A DNA stretch of 45,556 bases from Flavobacteriales bacterium. Its GTDB lineage: Bacteria; Bacteroidota; Bacteroidia; Flavobacteriales_D; Sanyastnellaceae. Positions 25,823 to 36,287 of the stretch are shown here, in pieces. The position numbers and the translations under genes were made by a program. The stretch is from NCBI GenBank assembly GCA_002862785.1, contig PKDZ01000087.1, positions 1 to 45,556 on the forward strand. The letters are read 5' to 3'. The notes beneath the pieces were generated by a model, which did not search any database, was not told the DNA's origin, and saw only the letters and a program-made list of their open reading frames with translations. Position 1 is the first letter of the stretch. Each line of letters starts with the position of its first letter.

Positions 25823-27268
25823 TCAGATTTCGCTGACCTTGAGCATGTTGGACATCCCCGCCTCGGCAATGGGCATGCTGGCCACGTGGATGATGCGGTC
25901 CCCGTCCCCGACGGCCCCCTCGCGCTGGAGGATGGTCTTGACGTCGGAAATGGTGTGGTCCGTGGAAATCATCTTGTCGTAGTGGTGGGCGACCACACCC
26001 CAGCACAGCGCGAGCTGACCGAGGATGTTTCGGTTGCCCGTGAACACGTGAATCGGAGCATTGGGGCGCTGGCTGGCCACCTTGTAGGCGGTGTACCCAC
26101 TGAAGGTCATGGTCACGATGGCCTGCGCACCGATTCGCTGGGCCAGCTCACAGGCATTGTAACAGATGGCGTCTGTCACCAACCGCTCAGGTCGGACATG
26201 CCGCTGCTCGCGGTGGGTATAGTAGATGCGCGGCTCCTTCTCGATTTCGGTGACGATGGCACGCATGGCCTTGATGACCTCGATGGGGTGCTTGCCCACG
26301 GAGGTTTCTCCGCTCAGCATGACGGCGTCCGCCCCATCGAATACGGCGTTGGCCACATCGGTGACCTCGGCCCGCGTCGGCGCAATGTTGTCCACCATCG
26401 ACTCCATCATCTGGGTGGCCACGATGACGGGCTTGCCCGCGCGCTGACACAGCTCGATGGTCCGCTTCTGGATCATGGGAACCTGCTCCATGGGGACCTC
26501 CACACCCAGGTCGCCCCGGGCGATCATCACCGAATCGGCGGCCTTCACGATGCCCTCGAGGTCGTCCACCGCCTCAGGCTTCTCCACCTTGGCCACAATT
26601 CTGGCATGGCTGCCCGCCTGCTGGATGCGCTCCCGCAGGTCGATGACATCCGCCGACGAACGGACGAAGCTCAGTCCGATCCAGTCCACGCCGATGCTCA
26701 AGGCGAACGCCAGGTCCTCCTGGTCCTTCTCCGTCAGGCTCGGCAAACTGATGGCCGTAGACGGCAAGTTCAAGCCCTTCCGGGAATGAAGAATGCCGCC
26801 GTGTTCGACCGTGCACACCACCGTGTCGACGCCGTTCGTCTCGTCCACGCGCAGGCGCAATTTGCCATCGTCCAACAGCACGGGCTCCCCGGCCTTGACG
26901 TCGGCCGCGAACTTCTCATAGCGGGTCCAGGCCACCTCGGCATTGCCGGTGCCCTCGCCCACCTTGATGGTCAACTGGGCGCCATTCACGAGTTCGGCGC
27001 CGTCCTCCATCATGCCCACGCGCAACTTCGGGCCCTGCATGTCGGCCAGCAGTGCCGTGTGCGTCCCCAGTTGGGCGTCGATGGCCTTGACCTTCTCCAC
27101 CGTGGCCGCGTGGATGGCGTGCTCCCCGTGGGAGAAGTTGAGGCGGATGACGTTGACCCCTTCCCGGATCAGACCCTCTAGAACCTCGGACGACGTGCTG
27201 GCTGGGCCCACGGTGGCCACGATTTTGGTGAATTTCTGAGACATCTCGCGTGCGTTTGATTCATTCAT
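25823..27268 (-). CDS. pyk: Pyruvate kinase
   Basis: A 481-residue enzyme that makes pyruvate and ATP from phosphoenolpyruvate and ADP. Family motifs are KIVATVGPAS, IREGVNVIRLNFSHGEH, LLADMQGPKLRVG, the B domain (about 85-175), the signature IVAKVEKPEAVDDLEGIV, IARGDLGVEVPMEQVP, ATQMMESM and MLSGETSVGKHP. The C domain ends at IIHVASMPIAEAG. The ATG at 27268 overlaps the upstream gene by eight bases; the ATG at 27244 (MSQKFTKIVATVG) would give a length nearer other pyruvate kinases. It ends the rnc-IPExxxVDY-pyk cluster. Confidence 0.96.
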   Translation of the reverse strand: MNESNAREMSQKFTKIVATVGPASTSSEVLEGLIREGVNVIRLNFSHGEHAIHAATVEKVKAIDAQLGTHTALLADMQGPKLRVGMMEDGAELVNGAQLTIKVGEGTGNAEVAWTRYEKFAADVKAGEPVLLDDGKLRLRVDETNGVDTVVCTVEHGGILHSRKGLNLPSTAISLPSLTEKDQEDLAFALSIGVDWIGLSFVRSSADVIDLRERIQQAGSHARIVAKVEKPEAVDDLEGIVKAADSVMIARGDLGVEVPMEQVPMIQKRTIELCQRAGKPVIVATQMMESMVDNIAPTRAEVTDVANAVFDGADAVMLSGETSVGKHPIEVIKAMRAIVTEIEKEPRIYYTHREQRHVRPERLVTDAICYNACELAQRIGAQAIVTMTFSGYTAYKVASQRPNAPIHVFTGNRNILGQLALCWGVVAHHYDKMISTDHTISDVKTILQREGAVGDGDRIIHVASMPIAEAGMSNMLKVSEI

Positions 27269-27683
27269 AATGCAGCACCGCATGACCCTCGACGCTGGAT
27301 GCCTCCACGGGGAAGCAGGCAGCGACGCGGCGCATGGAGCGCAAGGAGTCCATCAACCGCTCCGCCTGTTCACCGATCATGGATTCGATGCGCAGCAGGT
27401 AGTCGAAGTGGACGAGGGTGGGGATCATTGCCCCTTCCGGCGACCGGTTCCAGACGACATCGAAAGACCAGCCTCCGAATTCATCCTCATGCCGCCAGAC
27501 ACAGTGTCGGGTGGGCGGCCGCTTCTTGTGGGTCACTTCAAGCTCGATGTGGAAGGCGAGTTCAGTGCCCAGCTTTTGATTGAGGTTCCAGCAGAAACGA
27601 TGACCGGCATCGGCGCAACTCACCCCGAGAAAATCGAAGGGCAGGTCCTCTTCCTCGATATCGAGTCGAAGGGTCGTAGCCAT
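27261..27683 (-). CDS. IPExxxVDY family protein
   Basis: A 140-residue protein of unknown function, recognised by its position between rnc and pyk and by the motif MIPTLVHFDYLLRIE, a variant of the IPExxxVDY signature in which Glu is Thr and Val is Phe. The N-terminal half is predicted beta-rich (TLRLDIEEEDLPFDFLGVS, ELAFHIELEVTH). No signal peptide, membrane helix or catalytic motif is visible. The gene starts 29 bases after rnc and its last eight bases overlap pyk. Homologues are confined, as far as I know, to Bacteroidota. Confidence 0.82.
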   Translation of the reverse strand: MATTLRLDIEEEDLPFDFLGVSCADAGHRFCWNLNQKLGTELAFHIELEVTHKKRPPTRHCVWRHEDEFGGWSFDVVWNRSPEGAMIPTLVHFDYLLRIESMIGEQAERLMDSLRSMRRVAACFPVEASSVEGHAVLHYE

Positions 27684-27712
27684 GGTGCGCGATTAGGGCA
27701 TTTGCGTCACCC

Positions 27713-28417
27713 TCATTCGTCGCCGAAGATATGACGGCAGGCCTCGCGGGCCGCGGCCTGCTCAGCCGTTTTCTTAGAGGGGCCGTCGGCGGTTCCCATC
27801 ACCTTCCCTCCGACCTTGACCTGCATCTGGTAGCGGTTTTCGCCCTCCCGCTTGAACTCCCGAATGACCTTGAACTCCACGCGCCGCTTGCGTTTCTGGC
27901 CCCACTCGTGAAGCTTGCTCTTGAAATCAACCCGCGCCTGGATCCGCTGGTCGAGGTCAAACCGCTTCAACAACTTCAGGACGCCTTTCTGGGTCTTGGT
28001 GAACCCTTTGTCGAGGTACACGGCCCCCACAAGGGCTTCCATGGCATTTCCGCGCAGCGAAGCGTGGACGGCTCCCCGTCCCGTCTGGGCATCCAACAAG
28101 TGCTCGACCCCAATCTCCTGTCCGAGCAGATTCAGCGATTCCCGGCTCACCAGCCGCGACTTCATGCGGGTCATCTCCCCCTCGTCCCCACTCGGAAACT
28201 TGCGGAACAACATGTCGACGACAATCATATCGAGCACAGCATCCCCGAGGAACTCGAGGCGTTCGTTGCTCGGCAGTTCATTCCTCTGGCATGCCACGGA
28301 ACTGGAGTGCCGGAGGGCCTCCTCGTAGGGGGCGAGGGAATGGACGCGGACGCCGAAGTGACGGCGAATGAAGCGTTTGATGCGGGCTTCCCGGGAGGTC
28401 TTGCCCAGAAAGATCAT
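27713..28417 (-). CDS. rnc: Ribonuclease III
   Basis: A 234-residue double-strand-specific endoribonuclease that matures rRNA and processes structured RNAs. The catalytic signature is NERLEFLGDAVLDMIV (Glu55, Asp59), with the second acidic cluster in GNAMEALVGAVYLDKG. A C-terminal double-stranded RNA-binding domain runs from about residue 165 (DFKSKLHEWGQ) to the KKTAEQAAAREACRHI end. The start ATG at 28417 overlaps the fabF stop by four bases, so acpP, fabF and rnc form one unit, an order common in bacteria. Confidence 0.97.
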   Translation of the reverse strand: MIFLGKTSREARIKRFIRRHFGVRVHSLAPYEEALRHSSSVACQRNELPSNERLEFLGDAVLDMIVVDMLFRKFPSGDEGEMTRMKSRLVSRESLNLLGQEIGVEHLLDAQTGRGAVHASLRGNAMEALVGAVYLDKGFTKTQKGVLKLLKRFDLDQRIQARVDFKSKLHEWGQKRKRRVEFKVIREFKREGENRYQMQVKVGGKVMGTADGPSKKTAEQAAAREACRHIFGDE

Positions 28418-29664
28418 CCGAATTTGCGGACGATGACCGAGGCGTTGTGTCCGCCAAACCCGAAGGTGTTCGACAGCGCGGCGCGAACTGGGCGCTCCTT
28501 CTTCACGTTGAAGGTGTAGTCGAGGGCCTGGTTCAGCGCCGGGTCCGGATCAGTGGAATTGATTGTGGGAGGGATGACATCCTCCGTCACGGCCATGATG
28601 CACGCCAGCGTCTCGATGGCACCCGCCGCACCGAGCAGGTGACCGGTCATCGACTTCGTGCTGGAGATGCTCAACGCCGTGGCATGGTCCCCGAATACCT
28701 CTTCAATCGCCTTGACCTCGGCGATGTCCCCCAGCGGGGTGGACGTGCCGTGGACGTTCACATAGTCGAGCTCGTCTGCAGACATGCCGGCGTCGTCCAA
28801 CGCGGCCCGCATCACATTGCGAGCGCCCAATCCTTCCGGGTGGGGAGCCGTCAGGTGGTGGGCGTCGGCCGAGGCACCGCCTCCCATCACCTCGCAGATG
28901 ATGTGGGCCCCGCGGGCCTGGGCGTGCTCCAAGGATTCCAGCACCAGGGCACCCGCTCCTTCACCCAGGACGAATCCATCGCGGTGGACATCGAACGGAC
29001 GCGAAGCCACTTCGGGCTCCTCATTGCGGGTGGACAGTGCCTTCATGGCGCTGAATCCTCCAATGCCCGCCTCGACCACAGCCGCCTCGGCGCCTCCGGT
29101 CACCATGGCATCGGCCTTGCCGTACCGGATGGCATTGAAGGCGTCGATGATGGCGTTGGTGGCACTGGCACAGGCAGAAACGCAGGCGTAGTTGGGACCC
29201 CGGAACCCAAACTCCATGCTGATGTGACCGGCAGCGATGTCGCCGATCATCTTCGGAATGAAGAACGGATTGAAGCGGGGCGTCCCATCGCCCTCGACGA
29301 AGTTCTGGATCTCCTGCTGGAAGGTCAGGATGCCTCCGATGCCGCTGCCGAAGATGACTCCCACCCGGTCCGGGTCGGGCTCCGCCTCAGCAAGTCCGGA
29401 GTGTGCCACGGCCTGGCGGGCCGCCACGATGCCGTACTGGGCGTACGGATCGAGCTTTCGCTGCTCCTTGCGGTCGAAATGTTCGGCGGCGTCCCAGCCC
29501 TTCAGTTCACAGGCGAACTGAGTCTTGAACTTGGACGCATCGAAGCGGGTAATGGCACCGGCTCCGCTGACTCCCTTTTTCAGGGCGTTGAAATAGGCGG
29601 GAACGTCATTGCCTAACGGAGTCAGACAACCCATTCCCGTGACGACGACACGGTTCAGCTCCAT
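28414..29664 (-). CDS. fabF: Beta-ketoacyl-ACP synthase II (FabF)
   Basis: A 416-residue condensing enzyme of type II fatty-acid synthesis that joins acyl chains with malonyl-ACP. The Cys-His-His triad is visible: CVSACASATNAI (Cys165), VHGTSTPLGD (first His) and SMTGHLLGAAG (second His). The N-terminus RVVVTGMGCLTPLGND and the C-terminal NTFGFGGHNASVIVRK are typical. It lies seven bases downstream of acpP and overlaps rnc by four bases. Confidence 0.98.
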   Translation of the reverse strand: MELNRVVVTGMGCLTPLGNDVPAYFNALKKGVSGAGAITRFDASKFKTQFACELKGWDAAEHFDRKEQRKLDPYAQYGIVAARQAVAHSGLAEAEPDPDRVGVIFGSGIGGILTFQQEIQNFVEGDGTPRFNPFFIPKMIGDIAAGHISMEFGFRGPNYACVSACASATNAIIDAFNAIRYGKADAMVTGGAEAAVVEAGIGGFSAMKALSTRNEEPEVASRPFDVHRDGFVLGEGAGALVLESLEHAQARGAHIICEVMGGGASADAHHLTAPHPEGLGARNVMRAALDDAGMSADELDYVNVHGTSTPLGDIAEVKAIEEVFGDHATALSISSTKSMTGHLLGAAGAIETLACIMAVTEDVIPPTINSTDPDPALNQALDYTFNVKKERPVRAALSNTFGFGGHNASVIVRKFG

Positions 29665-29671
29665 GCGGGGC

Positions 29672-29905
29672 TTACTTCGCGTTTTCGATGTACTCGATGG
29701 CTTGGCCGACGGTGCCGATCTTCTCAGCTTGGTCGTCCGGGATGGCGATGTTGAATTCCTTTTCGAATTCCATAATCAGCTCGACGGTGTCGAGAGAGTC
29801 CGCCCCGAGGTCGTTGGTGAAACCAGCGGCGTCGTTCACTTCAGATGCATCAACGCCGAGCTTGTCGACGATGATGGCGGTCACTTTTTCGCGGATATCA
29901 GACAT
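29672..29905 (-). CDS. acpP: Acyl carrier protein
   Basis: A 77-residue acidic protein from the ATG at 29905. The phosphopantetheine attachment site is [10 protein letters not shown] (Ser37). Length and charge match primary-metabolism ACP. It carries the growing acyl chain for fabF next door. The 133 bases upstream contain a possible promoter. Confidence 0.98.
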   Translation of the reverse strand: MSDIREKVTAIIVDKLGVDASEVNDAAGFTNDLGADSLDTVELIMEFEKEFNIAIPDDQAEKIGTVGQAIEYIENAK

Positions 29906-29930
29906 GATGAGTGTAGTTGCGAATGCGGTG

Positions 29931-29938
29931 CAAAGAAA
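29931..29938 (-). promoter_or_regulatory. Candidate -7 element for acpP
   Basis: The minus strand reads TTTCTTTG, one base from TAnnTTTG, 25 bases upstream of the acpP ATG. No TTG is seen at the usual -33 position. The surrounding gap (29906-30038) also holds an A/T run at 29944-29950 and an 8-bp palindrome TCAATTGA at 30031-30038 next to the stop of the upstream gene. Confidence 0.3.
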
Positions 29939-30038
29939 ACGCCTTTTTTTCCGAGTGGCCTCCCCTCTGAGGACCGCATTGGAAAACTTGCTCACGGCCC
30001 CGATGTGGAGTAGGGCTAAGGTGCTTTTAATCAATTGA

Positions 30039-30737
30039 CTACACCCCGTCCTCGTGGGCATCTGGTCGGTAGTGGAACAGGATTTCGTTTAACGGTTTCC
30101 GAGAAAGATTCGGCACTCTGGCATCATCGGCGGGCCAACCAACTGGGATGTTGAGGAAGGTGCGCTCATTTTCAGGCCGTTCGAGGAGCTCAGCCAAGAA
30201 GTTCATCGGAGACGGGGTGTGGGTGAGGGCGGCCAGGCCCGCCTCGTGGAGGGCAGCCAGCAGGAAGCCCACGGCAATTCCGCAGCTCTCCTGGACATAG
30301 TAGTTGGGGTTTTTCTCCCCGGTCACTTCATCCCGGTCAAACACTTTGCGGAACACGATGATCAGCGCCGGCGCCTCTTCGATAAAGGGCTTGATGTGGT
30401 CGGTTCCGAGGGGCTCCAGATCGACCAGCCATTTCCGGGACATGCGGCCATGGTAGCTCCGGTATTCCTCCTCCTCCACCGCCGTGCGGATGCGCTGCCG
30501 CAGGGCGGGGTCGGTGACGATGCAAAAGGACCACGGCTGCTTGTGGGCGCCGCTGGGTGCCGTCCCCGCGATGTGGACGGCGCGCTCGAGCACATCCAGC
30601 GGAACGGGGTCCGGGCTGAAATGCCGAATGCTGCGTCGAGCCTCCATGTGCGCGTGCATCGCGTCGAGGCGGCGGCGCATCTCCCCCTCGCCATGACGTG
30701 GCAGGGAATAAGGAACGTGCTCGTCGTGCCCGCTCAT
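30039..30737 (-). CDS. Iodotyrosine-deiodinase-like (IYD) nitroreductase-fold flavoprotein
   Basis: A 232-residue FMN protein of the nitroreductase fold. Flavin-binding arginines are in [13 protein letters not shown], followed by [15 protein letters not shown]. The segment [23 protein letters not shown] closely parallels the substrate-lid region of mammalian IYD. Glu91, Tyr95 and Lys116 have the same spacing as human Glu157, Tyr161 and Lys182, which hold the amino-acid zwitterion of halotyrosines. A TxTP motif (THTPSP) and [14 protein letters not shown] also match. IYD reductively removes iodide, bromide or chloride from halotyrosine; bacterial forms, including one from Bacteroidota, have been studied. 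The ATG overlaps the mlaF stop by four bases. The alignment is from memory. Confidence 0.85.
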   Translation of the reverse strand: MSGHDEHVPYSLPRHGEGEMRRRLDAMHAHMEARRSIRHFSPDPVPLDVLERAVHIAGTAPSGAHKQPWSFCIVTDPALRQRIRTAVEEEEYRSYHGRMSRKWLVDLEPLGTDHIKPFIEEAPALIIVFRKVFDRDEVTGEKNPNYYVQESCGIAVGFLLAALHEAGLAALTHTPSPMNFLAELLERPENERTFLNIPVGWPADDARVPNLSRKPLNEILFHYRPDAHEDGV

Positions 30738-31495
30738 GTGTTGCGGAGTCGGTTGCGGATGTCCTTCATGAGGTCCGACGCGTAGACGAACTCGTCCAGC
30801 GAAGCCACCCCGCTGTCCAAGATGCCCTTCCGGTCTCCCTGCCAGGCCACACGGCCCTCGTGGAGGAAGTGGATGTTGTCCCCGATTTCGATCACGCTGT
30901 TCATGTCATGGGAAATGACCACCGTCGTCGTGCCGTACTCGGACGTCAGGTCCTTGATCAAGTTGTCAATCACAATGGCCGTCTGCGGATCGAGCCCAGA
31001 GTTGGGTTCGTCGCAGAAGAGGTACTGTGGGCGCCCTACGATGGCCCGGGCGAGGGCCACGCGCTTCTGCATGCCGCCGGACACCTCGGCGGGAAACCGG
31101 TTCTCCGCCCCGTCCAACTCTACGCGCTTCAAGCACTCCATAGCCCGCTCGCGCCGCTCCTCCGCGGTCATGTCGCTGAACATGCGCAAGGGAAATTCGA
31201 CGTTTTCCAGTACCGTCATGCTGTCAAACAGGGCGCCGCCCTGGAAGAGCATGCCGATGCGACGACGAACCGCCTCCCGCTCCTTCCGGTCGAGATCGGA
31301 GAACACCACGTCGTCGTATTGCACGCGGCCCGCATCGACCTCGAGCAGGCCCACGATGCACTTGGTGAGCACCGATTTGCCCGAACCGCTCCGGCCGATG
31401 ATGAAGTTCACCTGGCCCGCATGGAATTCCGCGTCGATGCCGTGAAGCACCGTCTTGTCCCCGAAGGACTTTTCGACGCCGCGCACCCGGATCAT
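30734..31495 (-). CDS. mlaF: MlaF-type ABC transporter ATP-binding protein
   Basis: A 253-residue ATPase of the Mla phospholipid-transport family. Walker A is GRSGSGKS (residues 34-41), the Q-loop lies in GMLFQGGALFDSMTVLENV, the signature is VSGGMQKRVALARA, Walker B is YLFCDEPNSGLD and the switch His is in VVISHD. The ALFDSMTVxENV stretch is characteristic of MlaF/Mkl proteins. It couples ATP hydrolysis to lipid movement between inner and outer membrane, working with the MlaE permease just upstream (four-base overlap). A substrate-binding MCE protein (MlaD) is not in the window. Confidence 0.94.
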   Translation of the reverse strand: MIRVRGVEKSFGDKTVLHGIDAEFHAGQVNFIIGRSGSGKSVLTKCIVGLLEVDAGRVQYDDVVFSDLDRKEREAVRRRIGMLFQGGALFDSMTVLENVEFPLRMFSDMTAEERRERAMECLKRVELDGAENRFPAEVSGGMQKRVALARAIVGRPQYLFCDEPNSGLDPQTAIVIDNLIKDLTSEYGTTTVVISHDMNSVIEIGDNIHFLHEGRVAWQGDRKGILDSGVASLDEFVYASDLMKDIRNRLRNT

Positions 31496-32229
31496 GTCAG
31501 CAGGAGTTGGGTGATGACAAGGTTGGCCACCATGACGATGACCACGCTGTAGACGACCGCCTTGGTGCTCGACCGGCCCACCTCGCGCGCTCCGCCAGAC
31601 GTGTAGTACCCATGGTAGGCGCTGACACTCGTGATGATCAGGGCGAATACGCAGGTCTTGATGAGCGCATAGGCCACGTCGAAGGCCCGGAAATCCACTT
31701 GGAGACCGTATTCGAAGTCCGCATAGGTGCTCAGGTCAGCGAAATCGCAGATGAACGCACCGGCCCCGATGCCAAGCACCATGGAGATGATGACGAGAAA
31801 GGGGAAGATGAACAGGGCGGCGAGCAGCTTGGGCAGGACCAAGTGGGAAATGCTCCGGACCCCCATCACCTCGAGCGCATCGATCTGCTCGGTGACCTGC
31901 ATGGTGCCGATCTGGGAGGCGATGTTGGACCCCACCTTGCCCGACAGGATGACCGGGATGATGGTCGGGGCGAACTCGAGGATCATGGTCTGTCGCACCG
32001 TGAAGCCGATGGTGTAGGCGGGGATCCATCCGCTGACTTGGTGGGCCGTCTGGATGGCGATGACCGCCCCCATGAACAGGCTGAGCAGAGCGACGATGCC
32101 GACGCTTTGTACGCCGATGGCCTCGAGTTCCACGGCCGTGGCCTGGGCAAACACCCGGCCCTTCTGCGGCCGGCGCAGGGCCGCGGCGAGGAACGAGAAA
32201 TAGCGTCCGATGTGGTGGAGGATGCCCAT
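31492..32229 (-). CDS. mlaE: MlaE-type ABC transporter permease
   Basis: A 245-residue integral membrane protein with about five or six hydrophobic helices. The MlaE/YrbE pattern is present: FMGAVIAIQTAHQV, LEFAPTIIPVILSGKVGSNIASQIGTMQVTEQIDALEVMG, LPKLLAALFIFPFLVI and a late GVFAL-like/YYTSGGAREVGRSSTKAVV segment. It forms the membrane core of the phospholipid transporter with MlaF. It begins the mlaE-mlaF-IYD-like unit. The 228 bases upstream, up to the manC stop, contain no supported gene. Confidence 0.93.
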   Translation of the reverse strand: MGILHHIGRYFSFLAAALRRPQKGRVFAQATAVELEAIGVQSVGIVALLSLFMGAVIAIQTAHQVSGWIPAYTIGFTVRQTMILEFAPTIIPVILSGKVGSNIASQIGTMQVTEQIDALEVMGVRSISHLVLPKLLAALFIFPFLVIISMVLGIGAGAFICDFADLSTYADFEYGLQVDFRAFDVAYALIKTCVFALIITSVSAYHGYYTSGGAREVGRSSTKAVVYSVVIVMVANLVITQLLLT

Positions 32230-32416
32230 GCCGTCCCGACGAAGGTACGGAGCCCAGTGCGCTGACGATTGTCATCTCCCACACCCTCCTCCATCAGTGG
32301 GGAGGGGCAAGAACCGGCGGATGTTTGGGTCAGCGGTCAAGGGAGATTCTCTGCCGCCCCGGTGAACCGCAAGCCGGCCCCAATTGCGACCACATAGATC
32401 TCCTCATAGTCCACCG

Positions 32417-32439
32417 CACCGCGCCGCCCCGGCGTGGTG
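32417..32439 (-). terminator. GC-rich stem-loop downstream of manC
   Basis: Ten-base arms (CACCGCGCCG and CGGCGTGGTG on the plus strand, one G-T position) enclose a 3-base loop, starting 18 bases after the manC stop. No T-tract follows on the minus strand, so it may only stabilise the 3' end. The rest of the gap at 32230-32457 shows no convincing gene. Confidence 0.35.
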
Positions 32440-32457
32440 CGCTGCGTTTCCGGCAGG

Positions 32458-33552
32458 TCAGACCAGCGGCTCGCCCTTCTCCGCCTTGAGACGGGACACG
32501 AGCTGCTTGACCCACTGCTCCTCGTCACGGGGACAGATGAGCAGGGCATCGGGGGTGTCGACCACGATGAAATTCTCGAGCCCCTTGGCCACGATGAGCT
32601 TGCGGCCCTCCGCGGCCACCATCAACCCCTTCGACCCCTCTGTGATCAGGGTGGCGCCAGAATTGGCGTGGGCCTCGCCCTCCTTGTCCAGCGTGTCGTA
32701 CAAGGAGCCCCAAGTGCCGAGGTCACTCCATCCGCAATCGCTGAGCACGACGCCCACATTGGGCGCCTTCTCCATGATCCCGTAGTCGATCGAGATGTTT
32801 TCTGCAGCCCCGTAGATGGCGAGGATCGCGTCCTCCTCGGCGCTGGTGCCGAGGTCTGCCTTCCGCTCTTCAAACAGGGCGTGCAGGTCTGGCATCTGAT
32901 TCTCGAACCGGTCGAGAATGGTCTGCACGGACCACACGAAGATGCCTGCATTCCAACAGAAGTCCCCCGAAGCAAGGAACTGCTCGGCCAGGGCGCGGTC
33001 AGGCTTCTCGGTGAAGGTCCGGACCTGTCTGAGCCGGTCGTCCTCCGCACCCGGAAGGTCCTCATATTGGATGTAGCCGTAACCTGTGTCGGGGCGGGTG
33101 GGCGTAATGCCGAGCGTGAGCAACTGGTGGCTGTCCGAGGCCCGATTCACGGCGACGGAGAGCACGTCGCGGAACCCGTCCTCGTCTGCGATCAAGTGGT
33201 CAGCGGGAGCGACCACCATGGTGGCCTCAGGGTCTCGCTGGACAATCCGCTGGGCGGCATAGGCGAGGCAAGGAGCGGTGTTCCGCATGAACGGTTCGCA
33301 CAGGACCTGATCTTCCGGGATTCCCGGGAGCTGTTGGAGAATGTCCGCCTTGTACCGAGCGTTGGTCACCACATACATCCGGTCAGCCGGCACCATGGGC
33401 TCGAGCCGATCCGCCGTCATCTGGATGAGGGTCCGCCCATGATCCAGAATGTCCAAGAACTGCTTCGGGCGACCCGAACGGCTCATCGGCCAGAAGCGTG
33501 AGCCGACGCCGCCGGCCATGATGACGGCATAGGTGTGGTCGTGTTGGGCCAT
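32458..33552 (-). CDS. manC: Mannose-1-phosphate guanylyltransferase
   Basis: A 364-residue nucleotidyltransferase making GDP-mannose from mannose-1-phosphate and GTP, a precursor for surface polysaccharide. The pyrophosphorylase motif reads [25 protein letters not shown]. Further family features are VVAPADHLI, GYGYIQYE, VRTFTEKP, FCWNAGIFVWS, SIDYGIMEKAPNVGVV and GWSDLGTWGSLY. It lacks the C-terminal phosphomannose isomerase domain of longer ManC/AlgA proteins. Its first 70 bases overlap the 3' end of a small lipoprotein gene in another frame. Confidence 0.94.
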   Translation of the reverse strand: MAQHDHTYAVIMAGGVGSRFWPMSRSGRPKQFLDILDHGRTLIQMTADRLEPMVPADRMYVVTNARYKADILQQLPGIPEDQVLCEPFMRNTAPCLAYAAQRIVQRDPEATMVVAPADHLIADEDGFRDVLSVAVNRASDSHQLLTLGITPTRPDTGYGYIQYEDLPGAEDDRLRQVRTFTEKPDRALAEQFLASGDFCWNAGIFVWSVQTILDRFENQMPDLHALFEERKADLGTSAEEDAILAIYGAAENISIDYGIMEKAPNVGVVLSDCGWSDLGTWGSLYDTLDKEGEAHANSGATLITEGSKGLMVAAEGRKLIVAKGLENFIVVDTPDALLICPRDEEQWVKQLVSRLKAEKGEPLV

Positions 33553-33760
33553 GTCGCGTCCGTGTGGGGGTTCAGCGGCGGCAAAGTTAGTCCTTCCTCC
33601 GAGGGCTTGGTCTCACCAAAGGAGGGACAGGTCTTGCACTTCGGCTTCTTCTTGCGTTTGGGACGGTAGACATTCCGATGCGGACTGCAGTCCGCAAGAA
33701 GCAAGGCGAGGATGGCCAGGCCGAGGACGCGGAGTCCAGTGAAACGAAGGAGGCTTGCCC

Positions 33761-33764
<4 letters not shown>
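33483..33764 (-). CDS. Small putative lipoprotein with basic and CxxC motif
   Basis: A 93-residue protein. The signal [16 protein letters not shown] ends in a lipobox Cys, followed by a strongly basic stretch ([16 protein letters not shown]) with a CxxC pair and a Pro/Thr-rich tail. The ATG at 33764 overlaps the fumC stop by four bases, the same coupling seen at true genes nearby, which supports it as real. The tail runs 70 bases into manC in a different frame. I do not recognise a family; short basic CxxC lipoproteins are common in Flavobacteriales. Confidence 0.6.
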
Positions 33765-35155
<1,391 letters not shown>

Positions 35156-35169
35156 GGTGCAGTGGGTGT

Positions 35170-36276
35170 TCACGCCTCGCTGGCGGATTTCTCCGCGGCG
35201 GCGTGCATGAGATTGGCCTTCAGCATGGCCTCGATGTCACCGTTGAGTACGGCGTCCGTGTTGGAGGTTTCGTAGCTCGAACGCAGGTCCTTGACCATCT
35301 TGTATGGCTGGAGCACGTAAGAGCGGATCTGGGACCCCCATTCGATCTTTTTCTTGCCCGCCTCGATCTCGGCGCGGGCTTCGTTGCGCTTGGCCATCTC
35401 CATCTCGTACAGCTGGGACTTGAGGAGCTGGATGGCCTTCTCCTTGTTGCCCAGCTGCGAGCGGGTCTCGGTATTGTCGATGATGATGCCCGTCGGCTTA
35501 TGGCGCAGGCGGACGCCTGTCTCCACCTTGTTCACGTTCTGGCCGCCCGCCCCACCGGAGCGGAATGTATCCCAGGTGATGTCGGCGGGGTTGACCTCGA
35601 TTTCGATGCTGTCGTCCACCAGCGGATACACATAGACCGAAACGAAGGAGGTGTGGCGGCGCGCCTGGGAGTCGTAGGGGCTAATGCGCACCAGTCGGTG
35701 GACCCCATTTTCTCCTTTGAGCATGCCAAAAGCATAGTCTCCATCCACCTCCATGGTGATCTGTTTCACGCCCGCCACGTCGCCATCCTGCCGGTCGATC
35801 TCTTTGACCTTGAACCCGGACTTGTCGGCATACATGGTGTACATCCGGAGCAACATGCCTGCCCAGTCGCAAGACTCGGTTCCTCCAGCACCGGCGGTAA
35901 TCTGGACAACGGCGTTCAACCCGTCCGCCTCGTCGGACAGCATCTGCTTGAACTCGAGCTCTTCGATCTTCTCGATCAGGTCGGCATGTTGGGCCTGGAC
36001 CTCCTCCTCCGTGCTCTCGCCCTCCTTGAAGAACTCATACAGCACCTGCAGGTCCTCGACGGCCGTCTCGGCCGCCTCGTATTCTTCTACCCAGGCCTTT
36101 TTGCCCCGCATGCGGCGCATGACCTTTTCGGCTTCCTTGGCGTCGTTCCAGAACTCCGGATCTTGGGTCAGCTTTTCATCCTCCTGGATATCGATGCGCT
36201 TCCTGTCGATGGCGAGGTACCCTTTGAGGGCCTCCACGCGGTCACGGGAATTCTGGATCTGGTCTGCCGTCAGCAT
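35170..36276 (-). CDS. prfB: Peptide chain release factor 2
   Basis: A 368-residue release factor. The GGQ motif is [10 protein letters not shown] and the codon-recognition tripeptide is SPY ([15 protein letters not shown]), where E. coli has SPF; Tyr here is usual in Bacteroidota as I recall. The start is ATG at 36276, preceding [23 protein letters not shown]. In many bacteria an in-frame UGA and +1 frameshift follow the GYL region. Here the frame is continuous, so that autoregulatory frameshift is absent. The gene lies 11 bases after recX. Confidence 0.96.
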   Translation of the reverse strand: MLTADQIQNSRDRVEALKGYLAIDRKRIDIQEDEKLTQDPEFWNDAKEAEKVMRRMRGKKAWVEEYEAAETAVEDLQVLYEFFKEGESTEEEVQAQHADLIEKIEELEFKQMLSDEADGLNAVVQITAGAGGTESCDWAGMLLRMYTMYADKSGFKVKEIDRQDGDVAGVKQITMEVDGDYAFGMLKGENGVHRLVRISPYDSQARRHTSFVSVYVYPLVDDSIEIEVNPADITWDTFRSGGAGGQNVNKVETGVRLRHKPTGIIIDNTETRSQLGNKEKAIQLLKSQLYEMEMAKRNEARAEIEAGKKKIEWGSQIRSYVLQPYKMVKDLRSSYETSNTDAVLNGDIEAMLKANLMHAAAEKSASEA

Positions 36277-36287
36277 GAACGCCAAAG

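Noticed and set aside
24527-27181. 884-codon plus-strand open frame opposite ileS and pyk
   Set aside because: It spans two well-supported minus-strand genes and gives a His/Gly/Val-rich translation without domains, as expected for antisense frames in GC-rich DNA.
32337-32457. Possible gene remnant after manC (VDYEEIYVVAIGAGLRF on the minus strand)
   Set aside because: It resembles a short outer-membrane protein tail but has no start of its own and its upstream part lies inside manC; chance cannot be excluded.
36150-36276. Programmed +1 frameshift in prfB
   Set aside because: The region after GYL has no in-frame stop and the frame is continuous from the ATG at 36276.
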